Source of the DNA: Paludibacteraceae bacterium
GTDB taxonomy: Bacteria > Bacteroidota > Bacteroidia > Bacteroidales > Paludibacteraceae
Length of the DNA stretch: 64,000 nt
Assembly: GCA_017547145.1 (NCBI GenBank)
Contig: JAFYQJ010000006.1
Coordinates: 105,413-169,412, forward strand
Direction: 5' to 3'
Positions within the stretch are counted from its first letter, which is position 1. The number at the start of each line of letters is the position of its first letter. Made by a program: the position numbers and the translations under genes. Below are positions 56,376 through 63,695 of the stretch, in pieces. The notes below the pieces were generated by a model. That model did not search any database. It worked only from the letters and a program-made list of their open reading frames with translations, and had not been told where the DNA came from.

Positions 56376-58871
56376 ATGAAAAAATTATTTGGATTTTTTG
56401 TTGCTATAGGCTTGTTTGCAACAATGTCTGCAAACAATGTTCGCACAGAAACTTTACTCGAAAAAGGTTGGAAATTTACGCGTGAAGACAACGCTCAATT
56501 TTCTAACATCGATGTAGAGGATGCTAAATGGCAGTCGGTAGTAGTTCCTCATGACTGGGCTATTTACGGTCCTTTCAGCTCGCAAAACGACAAACAAAAC
56601 GTGGCTATTTTGCAAGACGGTCAAAAAGAAGCTCTCGAGCATGCAGGCCGTACTGGAGGTTTACCATTTGTTGGTGTGGGATGGTATCGTTTGCAGTTTG
56701 ACGCACCAAAATCATCGGAAGGCAAACAAATAGAACTGCTCTTTGATGGTGCAATGAGTGAACCACAAGTTTTTGTAAATGGGCAAAAAGCTGGCGAATG
56801 GAAGTATGGTTACAACTCTTTTGTGGTGGATATTACCAATTTTATTTCTGAAAATGGCAAAAACACTCTTGCTGTTCGTTTGGAAAATATGCCTGAATCG
56901 TCGCGCTGGTACCCAGGTGCCGGTATTTATCGCAATGTGCACTTGATTGTAACCGAAAAAACTCATATTCCTGTTTGGGGAACATGCGTTACAACTCCAG
57001 TTGTGAGCGAAGAATATGCCAAGGTTTCGGTGCGTACAAATGTGAAATATGCACAAGCTACGCAATGGGAGACACTCAAGTTAAAAACTACAATTCTTGA
57101 TGCACAAAACAATGTTGTAGCAACAGAAGAATCCTCTCTCAATAAATATGAGAAGAATACTTTTGAGCAAAACTTCATTCTTGACAAACCTGCGTTGTGG
57201 TCTGTAGAAAATCCTAATTTGTATAGTGCAAAATCGGAAATTTTCGAAAACGGAGAGTTGAAGGATGTTTACACAACTCGCTTTGGCGTTCGTTCGTTGG
57301 AGTTGCGCCCCGACGATGGTTTTTATATGAATGGAAAAAAAATCATTTTCAAAGGCGTTTGTAATCATCACGATTTGGGACCTCTTGGTGCTGCGGTGAA
57401 TGTGGCAGCTATACGTCGTCAGGTTCGTATTTTGAAAGATATGGGTTGTAACGCCATCCGTACCTCGCACAATATGCCAGCGCCTGAGTTAGTTGAGGCG
57501 TGCGACGAAATGGGTATGATGCTCATGGCCGAAAGTTTTGACGAATGGCAAATTGCAAAATGTAAAAACGGCTACAATCGTTTCTTCAATGAATGGGTAG
57601 AACGTGATTTGGTAAATTTGATTCATCACTATCGCAACAATCCAAGTATTGTGATGTGGTGTATTGGCAACGAAGTTCCAAATCAAGGTGTTGAAGGTGA
57701 GTGCAAAACAGCAAAAATGCTTCAAGATATTTGTCATCGCGAAGATCCAACTCGCCCCGTTACTCAAGGCATGGACAATCCTGATGCAGTTATCAATAAC
57801 AACTTTGCTGCTGTAATGGACGTTGCAGGATTCAATTATCGTTCGCACAAATACCAACAGAATTATAAAAAACTTCCTCAACGACTTTTACTTGGTAGCG
57901 AAACAACTTCGGGTTTGAGTTCACGTGGCGTTTATAAATTCCCAGTTGTACGTAAGCGTATGGCAAAATATCCTGACCACCAAGCATCGTCGTACGATGT
58001 GGAGCACGTAGGTTGGGGATGCCTAGCTGATGATGATTTTATCCAATATGAAATGTTGCCATACTGCATGGGCGAATTTGTTTGGACAGGTTTTGACTAT
58101 TTGGGCGAACCAACTCCATACTACGAAGATTGGCCAAGTCATAGTTCGCTATTCGGAATTATTGACCTTGCCGGTATTCCAAAAGACCGCTATTACCTCT
58201 ATCGCAGTTTTTGGAACAAAGAAGAAAGTACATTGCACGTCCTTCCTCACTGGACTTGGAATGGTCGTGAAGGCGAAACAACTCCTGTGTTTGTTTACAC
58301 CTCGTATCCTTCTGCCGAACTGTTTATCAATGGTAAAAGTCAAGGCGTTCAAACCAAAGTATTGGATATGGATTTGAACGAATCGGGAACCGACGCAGCT
58401 TTGAATTCGTTGGTACGTCAACGTCGCTATCGCTTGATGTGGATGGATGCAAAATACGAACCCGGAACTCTTAAAGTGGTGGCTTATGATGCCAACGGAA
58501 ACATTGCCGAAGAAAAAGAAGTGCATACAGCAGGAAAACCTCACCACATTGAACTTGTGGCTGATCGCTCTTGCTTAACTGCTGACGGAAAAGACCTTGC
58601 ATTTATCAATGTTCGTGTAGTGGATAAAGACGGTAATCTTTGCCCAGACGACGATCGCCAAATTAAATTTAAGGTGAAAGGTGCAGGAAAATATCGTGCT
58701 GCTGCCAACGGTAAGACCACAAGTTTGGAACAATTCCATTTGCCACAAATGACGCTATTCAGCGGACAACTTACAGCAATTGTTCAAGCAGGAGAAAAAG
58801 CAGGCGACATCACTTTCGAAGCATCGGCTAAAGGAGTGAAAAAAGCAACACTTAAGTTAAAAAGCAAATAA
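56376..58871 (+). CDS. Secreted GH2 beta-galactosidase-type glycosidase
   Basis: 831-residue secreted exo-glycosidase with signal peptide (MKKLFGFFVAIGLFATMSAN). GH2 sugar-binding domain with VVVPHDWAIYGPF and GVGWYRLQF; Ig domain; TIM barrel with FKGVCNHHDLGPLGAAVN and IRTSHNMPAPEL, acid/base Glu in MWCIGNEVPNQG and nucleophile Glu in LLGSETTSGLSS. C-terminal domains resemble DUF4982 and a GH2 C-terminal Ig. The pattern is that of Bacteroidetes beta-galactosidases acting on host or plant glycans. It is unrelated in architecture to the GH2 lipoprotein at 48 kb. Codons are richer in C than in neighbouring genes, suggesting strong expression. Confidence 0.88.
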   Translation: MKKLFGFFVAIGLFATMSANNVRTETLLEKGWKFTREDNAQFSNIDVEDAKWQSVVVPHDWAIYGPFSSQNDKQNVAILQDGQKEALEHAGRTGGLPFVGVGWYRLQFDAPKSSEGKQIELLFDGAMSEPQVFVNGQKAGEWKYGYNSFVVDITNFISENGKNTLAVRLENMPESSRWYPGAGIYRNVHLIVTEKTHIPVWGTCVTTPVVSEEYAKVSVRTNVKYAQATQWETLKLKTTILDAQNNVVATEESSLNKYEKNTFEQNFILDKPALWSVENPNLYSAKSEIFENGELKDVYTTRFGVRSLELRPDDGFYMNGKKIIFKGVCNHHDLGPLGAAVNVAAIRRQVRILKDMGCNAIRTSHNMPAPELVEACDEMGMMLMAESFDEWQIAKCKNGYNRFFNEWVERDLVNLIHHYRNNPSIVMWCIGNEVPNQGVEGECKTAKMLQDICHREDPTRPVTQGMDNPDAVINNNFAAVMDVAGFNYRSHKYQQNYKKLPQRLLLGSETTSGLSSRGVYKFPVVRKRMAKYPDHQASSYDVEHVGWGCLADDDFIQYEMLPYCMGEFVWTGFDYLGEPTPYYEDWPSHSSLFGIIDLAGIPKDRYYLYRSFWNKEESTLHVLPHWTWNGREGETTPVFVYTSYPSAELFINGKSQGVQTKVLDMDLNESGTDAALNSLVRQRRYRLMWMDAKYEPGTLKVVAYDANGNIAEEKEVHTAGKPHHIELVADRSCLTADGKDLAFINVRVVDKDGNLCPDDDRQIKFKVKGAGKYRAAANGKTTSLEQFHLPQMTLFSGQLTAIVQAGEKAGDITFEASAKGVKKATLKLKSK

Positions 58872-58893
58872 ACAGAACTGACTTTAACAAAAA

Positions 58894-58927
58894 AAGACCT
58901 CAACTTTGAGTTGGGGTCTTTCTTTTT
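58894..58927 (+). terminator. Terminator after GH2 gene
   Basis: AAGACCTCAAC and GTTGGGGTCTT form an 11-bp stem with one G-U, then a T-rich run. Confidence 0.85.
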
Positions 58928-58931
58928 ATTG

Positions 58932-59510
58932 TTACTTGCTCGGGAGATGTTCTATTTGAGTAAGTCCATCTTTGTTGCCCGCTACAAAATCTACTGGTGG
59001 TTTTTTACCTTGCACCAAGTTGGTGATGTATAGCGGCTCGTTGAGAAAGAAAAACGAGCATGAGAAAGTATCTCCTTCGGCTAGTTTTGAGTTTTCCGAT
59101 TTGTCTACTACAAATTTCTCATTGCCAAGGTAACGAAACACGCAATGTCTATTTGGTTTCCACGACACTTCTACTCGTTCGCCTAATTGCAAATCGGCAG
59201 CAGAAATATGCGGCGTGCAAAGAAATTCGGATTCCACATTGGTAGCATCACTCAAGTGTTGCAAAAATTCGTCCCAATCGCGAAAACCGAGGAATGTAGA
59301 TAAAATTCGTAACGTACTGTTACGTGTATGGTCGGCACCATCGATGTACCCCCAAAGGCGTTTGAGCGTGGTTGGGCTAATGGTTTCGTGCGTACGTTCC
59401 CAAATCACTCCGCTCAAAAAAATAAAGTCGTTAGGCGTTTTTATTTTTCGCTTCACTTGTGTTTCTACACGGTTTTTTAACTCCAAAATTTCAGGACAAT
59501 TTTTGTTCAT
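58932..59510 (-). CDS. Hypothetical Bacteroidales protein
   Basis: 192 residues, no family recalled, though the N-terminal style is familiar from Bacteroidales genomes: ELKNRVETQVKRKIKTPNDF, ISPTTLKRLWGYID and LRILSTFLGFRDWDEFLQHL, which look like a helical DNA- or protein-binding domain. The C-terminal half is a beta-like domain (LQLGERVEVSWKPNRHCVF). No signal peptide. It is divergent from the kinase gene with 119 bases between; CATTTTTG at 59528-59535 on the minus strand could be its -7 box. Confidence 0.55.
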   Translation of the reverse strand: MNKNCPEILELKNRVETQVKRKIKTPNDFIFLSGVIWERTHETISPTTLKRLWGYIDGADHTRNSTLRILSTFLGFRDWDEFLQHLSDATNVESEFLCTPHISAADLQLGERVEVSWKPNRHCVFRYLGNEKFVVDKSENSKLAEGDTFSCSFFFLNEPLYITNLVQGKKPPVDFVAGNKDGLTQIEHLPSK

Positions 59511-59601
59511 TTCAACTTATTTTTTTGCAAAAATGGGAACTTTATGTCAAAAAAGCAAAGTTCTTGTTGTTCCTTGTTCAAAATACAATACGATAAAGCA
59601 T

Positions 59602-59609
59602 TATCTTTG
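59602..59609 (+). promoter_or_regulatory. -7 element for the Ser/Thr kinase gene
   Basis: TATCTTTG followed by CA, exact to TAnnTTTG, 20 bases before the ATG at 59630. Confidence 0.6.
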
Positions 59610-59629
59610 CACAAGTTTTAGGTGTTTTT

Positions 59630-60901
59630 ATGGAACAAGAAAGTTCTTCATCGGGTATAGTTCAAAACGATTTTCTAACTGCAGAAGATACGCTTACCTC
59701 TTATTCGGAGTTGGCGTGTAGCGGTTTCAATCGTATTTTCAAAATCAAGCGTTCGGGCAAATGGTTCCTTCTGAAAGGGCTGAAAACAGAATTTCGGAAC
59801 AACCCCACTTATCTTGAATTGCTAAAAAAAGAGTTTACACTCACTTCGCAGCTCGACCACCCAAACATTGTAAAAGCCATAGCGAAGGAAAATGATATTC
59901 GCATCGGTCCTGCCATTCTGATGGAATATATCGATGGTGACACATTGGATGTTTTTTTGAAGAAAAAGCCATCGAAAGACATCCGAAAAAAGGTAATTAC
60001 GGAACTTCTTGATGCGTTGCAATACATTCATTCCAAACAAATAATTCATCGCGACATCAAACCGAGCAACATACTCATTACACACAATGGCAACAATGTT
60101 AAGATTATTGACTTTGGGCTGTCGGACGCTGATGGTTATGCTATTTTGAAACAAGCTACAGGAACAAAAAAATACGCTGCTCCAGAGCAACTCTTGGCTC
60201 CGAAAGATGTGGATTGCCGTACCGATATTTTTGCTTTCGGGAAAATGTTGCAACTCGTTTTCCCGAAAAAATATACCGCCATTGCAAAGCGTTGTACACA
60301 AACTGATCGTGAAAAACGTTACGATAACATTGAGCAAATACAAAAAGCTATTGTTCGACGTGAACGTTTGCCTTACATTGTTTTAAGTGTGTTTCTTGCT
60401 GTTTTGGCATGGTTGCCATCTGCTGTATTGGTTTACGAAAAAAACTTTGTAGAACCCACATTGGTTCATATGGTGGATACAATTGTGTTGGAGCAAAAAG
60501 ATACCGTTTGGGTAGAAAAATCTTCTTCCGAGTACGCCTCTCAAGAGCAAATTCTAATTGACAAAACTACAAGTTGGATTCGAGAACAACTTTTGCCTGC
60601 AACTCAAGCAATTAAAAACGGCGAAATCAAATACTACGAAATTGCTCATGCTCAATTTTTCCCGTTTTTCAAAAGTGTGCAAAGCTATTGCAATGAAGTA
60701 AGCAAAACGCTCGATTCGAATTCTTTGTTTTACCATCAGTTTTATAATGCGGTTACCGTTGTTCAATCCGAAACCATGAACAAATATCTACAATACGTAA
60801 ACCGTTTGCCCAAAGCACATGATGTGTACACACAAGGACAGATTACTGAAGAAGAGTATCAGCAACTTTTAGCTTTGCAGAAAAGTTTGGTGGAGCAGTA
60901 A
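59630..60901 (+). CDS. Eukaryotic-type Ser/Thr protein kinase with membrane anchor
   Basis: 423 residues. Kinase domain at 25-240: Lys49 in WFLLKGLK, Glu68 in the C-helix, catalytic loop HRDIKPSNIL (140-149), DFG at 161-163, and APE in KYAAPEQ. The glycine-rich loop is degenerate (ELACSGFNRIFKI). One membrane helix (LPYIVLSVFLAVLAWLPSAVLVY, about 247-269) is followed by an extracytoplasmic domain of about 150 residues, predicted helical, with no PASTA repeat. The domain may sense an envelope signal. Neighbours are a divergent hypothetical and an XRE regulator; no partner phosphatase is nearby. Confidence 0.85.
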   Translation: MEQESSSSGIVQNDFLTAEDTLTSYSELACSGFNRIFKIKRSGKWFLLKGLKTEFRNNPTYLELLKKEFTLTSQLDHPNIVKAIAKENDIRIGPAILMEYIDGDTLDVFLKKKPSKDIRKKVITELLDALQYIHSKQIIHRDIKPSNILITHNGNNVKIIDFGLSDADGYAILKQATGTKKYAAPEQLLAPKDVDCRTDIFAFGKMLQLVFPKKYTAIAKRCTQTDREKRYDNIEQIQKAIVRRERLPYIVLSVFLAVLAWLPSAVLVYEKNFVEPTLVHMVDTIVLEQKDTVWVEKSSSEYASQEQILIDKTTSWIREQLLPATQAIKNGEIKYYEIAHAQFFPFFKSVQSYCNEVSKTLDSNSLFYHQFYNAVTVVQSETMNKYLQYVNRLPKAHDVYTQGQITEEEYQQLLALQKSLVEQ

Positions 60902-60911
60902 TAGGTGGAAG

Positions 60912-61151
60912 TTATTTTATATAGTCGGTAAGTGCGTGAAAAGGCACACCAAGTCCGTTCGAAATTTTGCAGAGCGTTTTTATGGAAGGATAGGTTCGTC
61001 CGGCCTCTATGCGGTTGAGGTTGGAGGCCTCGAAGTTGCACCTAAAAGCCAACTCCACTTGCGATAGATTGGCTTGTTTGCGCAAATCCTTTATGCGATG
61101 TCCTATCTTTATGGCTATTTCTTTTTCGTCTGTCATATTGTTCATTATCAA
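60912..61151 (-). CDS. XRE-family helix-turn-helix regulator
   Basis: 79-residue Cro/C1-type regulator: KIGHRIKDLRKQANLSQVEL, FRCNFEASNLNRIEAGRTYP with the recognition helix, then SIKTLCKISNGLGVPFHAL. Essentially only the HTH domain. Three in-frame ATGs (61151, 61145, 61136) are possible; MTDEKEIAIKIG from 61136 looks most like relatives. The upstream region carries two TATCA-N4-TGATA palindromes and three ATACCCAA copies, suited to self-control and control of the divergent accessory genes. Confidence 0.85.
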   Translation of the reverse strand: MIMNNMTDEKEIAIKIGHRIKDLRKQANLSQVELAFRCNFEASNLNRIEAGRTYPSIKTLCKISNGLGVPFHALTDYIK

Positions 61152-61157
61152 TTAATT

Positions 61158-61166
61158 ATACCCAAT
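61158..61166. promoter_or_regulatory. ATACCCAAT repeat, copy 1
   Basis: ATACCCAAT just upstream of the XRE gene; an identical copy lies at 61257-61265 and an inverted one at 61278-61285. Probable regulator contact, by repetition only. Confidence 0.35.
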
Positions 61167-61180
61167 TCTTACGAAAAGGA

Positions 61181-61194
61181 TATCATTTTTGATA
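61181..61194. promoter_or_regulatory. Operator-like palindrome TATCA-N4-TGATA, copy 1
   Basis: TATCATTTTTGATA. Half-sites and spacing are the same as at 61243-61256; the centres are 62 bases apart, near six helical turns. Likely XRE operator. Confidence 0.5.
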
Positions 61195-61240
61195 ATTTTT
61201 GTTTGTTATTTCAAAAGTAAATCATTACTATTGCAGTATA

Positions 61241-61258
61241 ATTATCATATATGATAAT
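61241..61258. promoter_or_regulatory. Operator-like palindrome TATCA-N4-TGATA, copy 2
   Basis: ATTATCATATATGATAAT, a perfect 18-base palindrome containing the same TATCA-N4-TGATA core as 61181-61194. Confidence 0.55.
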
Positions 61259-61285
61259 ACCCAATAGTGCTAAACTTTTGGGTAT
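61257..61285. promoter_or_regulatory. ATACCCAA inverted pair
   Basis: ATACCCAA (61257-61264) and TTGGGTAT (61278-61285) form an inverted repeat; the left arm is also a direct repeat of 61158-61166. Confidence 0.35.
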
Positions 61286-61308
61286 TAGGATGTTGCTGAT
61301 AATCAACT

Positions 61309-61367
61309 GAAAAAGGACCAACAAGGACTTTTTTTTCTGGAGATTTTTTATATTTTCTTTGCAAGGG
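61309..61367 (+). repeat. Duplicated promoter-region repeat, copy 1
   Basis: GAAAAAGGACCAACAAGG ... GGAGATTTTTT ... ATTTTCTTTGCA precedes the 54-residue peptide gene. A near copy with a few changes is at 63379-63431. The CTTTGCA end looks like a weak -7 box. Confidence 0.7.
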
Positions 61368-61396
61368 AAATGATATGAACATAAAATAAAAAAAGT

Positions 61397-61561
61397 ATGG
61401 GATTAATAAAAGGTTTAAGTTTTTCGCTCAAGCGAGCAGTAGGCCTCTCGGGCTTGAAGACCAAAGTCGCCCGTGCAGTAGGTATCCCCACCACCAAACA
61501 AGGATTAGAACGCAAAATCGGTGGCTCCATCCTCAAAGGCTTAACGGGTAAAAGAAAATAA
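61397..61561 (+). CDS. Small basic, glycine-rich peptide (54 residues)
   Basis: ATG at 61397 to TAA at 61559-61561, starting MGLIKGLSFSLKRAV and ending ILKGLTGKRK. The product has 13 Lys/Arg and one acidic residue, with Gly-spaced amphipathic segments. It lies 30 bases after the duplicated promoter repeat and 48 bases before the nuclease-like gene. Codons (CTC, GTC, GCC, CCC, ACC) are much more GC-rich than in the surrounding AT-rich DNA. Similar short MG-starting peptides exist in Bacteroidales but I know no function. Real coding is likely from codon quality and promoter position. Confidence 0.6.
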   Translation: MGLIKGLSFSLKRAVGLSGLKTKVARAVGIPTTKQGLERKIGGSILKGLTGKRK

Positions 61562-61608
61562 GTAATTTAATATTTCAAATAATATAAATCATATCCAACA
61601 GAATAATT

Positions 61609-62412
61609 ATGCGCATGATATTACTTAAGGATTTAAACATAAAGCATTTGACTGATATTTTAATCAGTTTTGGGAACAAGAATACTATTTTTCATAGTGA
61701 GGCGCAATTCCAATTTGAATTAGCCTGGATGTTGCAACAGCGAGTAAAATGTAAAGTTAAATTAGAAGAAATGTCTGTATTATTTACCAAAAAGATAGAC
61801 GTTACAAACTCAAAAGAACAAACACAAAAGATTTATACGGACATTATGTTAGAAGATGAATCTGGTTATCGTATAGCGATAGAACTAAAATATAAAACTG
61901 CGGCTTTAGGTTCAACGAATTCTGACATTTTTCTATTAAATCATGGCGCAGTAGATTTAGGACGCTATGATTTTTTGTGGGATGTTTACCGGATAGAATT
62001 ACTCCTGGATCAAAAAAAATCTTCGTCAAACTTAGAGCTTGATACTAAGGTTACTATTCGAAAGCCATGTAATAAGGGGTTTGCAATAATGCTTACAAAT
62101 GAAGAGAAGTATTGGAAAGGTATTCCTAATCAAACAAAAATTACTATTGACAATCAATTTAAAATTGGAATACAGAACGAAAACAATAATACAGGACAAT
62201 TGTTACAAAACAAATTGGATTGGCGTCGCGACAATGGTGAGTACACTAGTGCAATTAAAAATACGTTTAGGGCTCATCCCATCGTTTTAAATGATACTTA
62301 CATGTATGAATGGAAAAATTATTGTAACTTAAGCATGTCAAATGGTGAATTTAAATTTATGATTATTGAAGCGCAAGGCAAAAAAAATAATGGAGGAAAC
62401 CGAAAATTCTAA
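61609..62412 (+). CDS. PD-(D/E)XK nuclease-like protein of unknown function
   Basis: 267 residues. A PD-(D/E)XK-type core can be read as Glu37 in FQFELAWML, Asp78 in KIYTDIMLED and the E-x-K pair Glu92/Lys94 in IAIELKYKT, with spacing usual for restriction-endonuclease-like folds. The rest (YDFLWDVYRIELLL, GFAIMLTNEEKYWKG, EWKNYCNLSMSNGEFKFMII) matches no family I can name. It follows the small basic peptide and may be co-transcribed. Either a nuclease, or a fold relative without activity. A methyltransferase partner is absent, so classic restriction-modification is unlikely. ATG at 61615 is an alternative start. Confidence 0.55.
   Translation: MRMILLKDLNIKHLTDILISFGNKNTIFHSEAQFQFELAWMLQQRVKCKVKLEEMSVLFTKKIDVTNSKEQTQKIYTDIMLEDESGYRIAIELKYKTAALGSTNSDIFLLNHGAVDLGRYDFLWDVYRIELLLDQKKSSSNLELDTKVTIRKPCNKGFAIMLTNEEKYWKGIPNQTKITIDNQFKIGIQNENNNTGQLLQNKLDWRRDNGEYTSAIKNTFRAHPIVLNDTYMYEWKNYCNLSMSNGEFKFMIIEAQGKKNNGGNRKF
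62392..62410 (+). repeat. Duplicated box GGAGGAAACCGAAAATTCT, copy 1
   Basis: Overlaps the last codons of the nuclease-like gene. A copy with one difference is at 63475-63493, so the stretch between was bounded by similar sequence. Confidence 0.65.
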
Positions 62413-62485
62413 AGAGAGTAGGAATTTTATTAATTTATTTAATTTTTAAAAACCTCGCAATGTATAGGTGAATTGTATAAATTAT

Positions 62486-62680
62486 ATGGGTATATTAAGT
62501 TCTATTGGTGATTTCTTAGTAGAAGGTAGTGGTTCAAAATCCACCATTCGTAACGCGATTGCAGATTTAAAGTGTGATCTTATCGATGCAAAAAGTCGTG
62601 GCGATAAAGCGGCTGTTGTTAATCTTCAAAAAAGAATTGAGAGGCTGAAAGCTTGCCTGGCTACGGCTAAAAAACCGTAA
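62486..62680 (+). CDS. Small hypothetical protein (64 residues)
   Basis: Starts MGILSSIGDFLVEGSG at ATG 62486 (an in-frame TTG-like start at 62468 is less likely) and continues with an amphipathic helical part, IRNAIADLKCDLIDAKSRGD and AAVVNLQKRIERLKACL. Not recognised. Its stop lies inside a small stem (TACGG/CCGTA, 62662-62679) followed by T's, perhaps a terminator. It is between the nuclease-like gene and a truncated channel gene. Confidence 0.55.
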   Translation: MGILSSIGDFLVEGSGSKSTIRNAIADLKCDLIDAKSRGDKAAVVNLQKRIERLKACLATAKKP

Positions 62681-62738
62681 TTTTTGGTAAAACTATTAAA
62701 GTTAGTAAGACGGGAAACACAACAACCCACGTCACACG

Positions 62739-62768
62739 AACTACCCGTGCACGCATGCACGGGTAGTT
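62739..62768. repeat. Perfect 13-bp inverted repeat with 4-base loop
   Basis: AACTACCCGTGCA, CGCA, TGCACGGGTAGTT. GC-rich in an AT-rich area, at the 5' break of the truncated channel gene. Resembles a palindromic REP-like unit or a junction left by a mobile element; no transposase is nearby. Confidence 0.75.
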
Positions 62769-62782
62769 GCAAATGGTTGCCA

Positions 62783-63298
62783 ATGGGCAAGCTCAATACG
62801 TCTTTCTTGCTGATTCTCAGATTGCTGCGCGTACTGCGTTTTTTCCGTATATTGCATTTTTTTCCTAATTTTAGCAAGATAGTGCTAGCTTTCAAAGTTG
62901 CACTCAAAGAGTCGTATGCTATATTATTGAGTTTCTTAATTATCATCGTCATCTTTGGTCTTATCAATTGCAGTTTGTTCAGTGAAGCAGACCCAGAGCA
63001 TTTTGAGACACCGCTTCGCTCTATCTATTCGGTTTTCCAAATTTGTACCGTAGAGGGTTGGTATGAGATTCCTAATACCGTAGCGGAGTACTATGGTTAT
63101 ACTTCTACGACCGCAGAATTTATACGTCTATATTTTTGCTTTATTCTTCTCTTGGGTGGTATCATTGGTATGTCCTTTATCAATTCCATTTTTGTAGATG
63201 CAATGGTGGCAGACAATAATGATGATGTTAAATTAAAACTAGATGAGATAGAAGAAAAAGTGAATAAACTTTTGGAAAATACAGATAAGAAAGAATAA
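62783..63298 (+). CDS. N-terminally truncated voltage-gated ion channel-like protein
   Basis: 171 residues homologous in pattern to bacterial voltage-gated cation channels of the NaChBac kind, but only from S4 on: LRLLRVLRFFRILHFF (S4-like), helix S5 (AILLSFLIIIVIFGLINCSLF), pore SIYSVFQICTVEGWYEIP with the filter TVEGW (compare TLESW), helix S6 (LYFCFILLLGGIIGMSFINSIFVDAMV) and a coiled-coil tail (DEIEEKVNKLLEN). Helices S1-S3 are missing, so the voltage sensor is incomplete. An extension to TTG at 62684 would read through the inverted repeat and is not channel-like. Probably a broken gene, though a two-helix pore protein could still be made. Confidence 0.65.
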   Translation: MGKLNTSFLLILRLLRVLRFFRILHFFPNFSKIVLAFKVALKESYAILLSFLIIIVIFGLINCSLFSEADPEHFETPLRSIYSVFQICTVEGWYEIPNTVAEYYGYTSTTAEFIRLYFCFILLLGGIIGMSFINSIFVDAMVADNNDDVKLKLDEIEEKVNKLLENTDKKE

Positions 63299-63378
63299 CT
63301 AAAACTTCAAAAAAATCATTAAACATAAAAGTGTTATAATCGGCATTTTTGCTATTATATAGTTTGCAACTGTGGCAA

Positions 63379-63431
63379 GAAAAAGGATCAACAAGGGCTT
63401 TTTTGGGGAGATTTTTTTCATTTTCTTTGCA
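63379..63431 (+). repeat. Duplicated promoter-region repeat, copy 2
   Basis: GAAAAAGGATCAACAAGGGC ... GGGGAGATTTTTTT ... ATTTTCTTTGCA, near copy of 61309-61367. No intact gene follows; a short gap leads to the second GGAGGAAACCGAAAAT box. Confidence 0.7.
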
Positions 63432-63474
63432 GAAAGAATGTTCACATAAGAAATCTTAGGTCAAAGATTACAAA

Positions 63475-63493
63475 GGAGGAAACCGAAAATCCT
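63475..63493 (+). repeat. Duplicated box GGAGGAAACCGAAAATCCT, copy 2
   Basis: Differs from 62392-62410 at one base. In copy 2 it lies only 44 bases after the promoter-region repeat, where copy 1 has about 1 kb. Confidence 0.65.
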
Positions 63494-63515
63494 TTCAAGA
63501 GTAAGTAGAATTTAA

Positions 63516-63614
63516 AAAGTTTTTATTAATTATTGGGAAGAAGATAATTATGAGACTCATCTTTATGAACTAACCGAAGGTAATTGCTGGAAAGATTTAC
63601 AAGAAGAAGAATAA
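63516..63614 (+). pseudogene. Possible coding remnant without a start codon
   Basis: An open stretch ending at TAA 63612-63614 reads YWEEDNYETHLYELTEGN, then CWKDLQEEE, protein-like in composition but without any in-frame ATG/GTG/TTG after the stop at 63513. It may be the tail of a deleted gene following the second repeat copy. A terminator follows. Confidence 0.25.
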
Positions 63615-63657
63615 TACTACTTCCAACTACAAAGTAAGATTTTGAAAATATCCAAAA

Positions 63658-63695
63658 AACAACCTCACTTTTGCGGTGAGGTTGTTTTTTTTTTT
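63658..63695 (+). terminator. Intrinsic terminator before the rRNA promoters
   Basis: AACAACCTCAC pairs with GTGAGGTTGTT (11 bp, 7-base loop), then a run of eleven T. It isolates the accessory region from the promoters downstream. Confidence 0.88.

Noticed and set aside
62684..62782. Extension of the channel gene back to TTG
   Set aside because: It would translate the inverted repeat into a Cys/His-containing stretch unlike any channel; more likely non-coding junction DNA.
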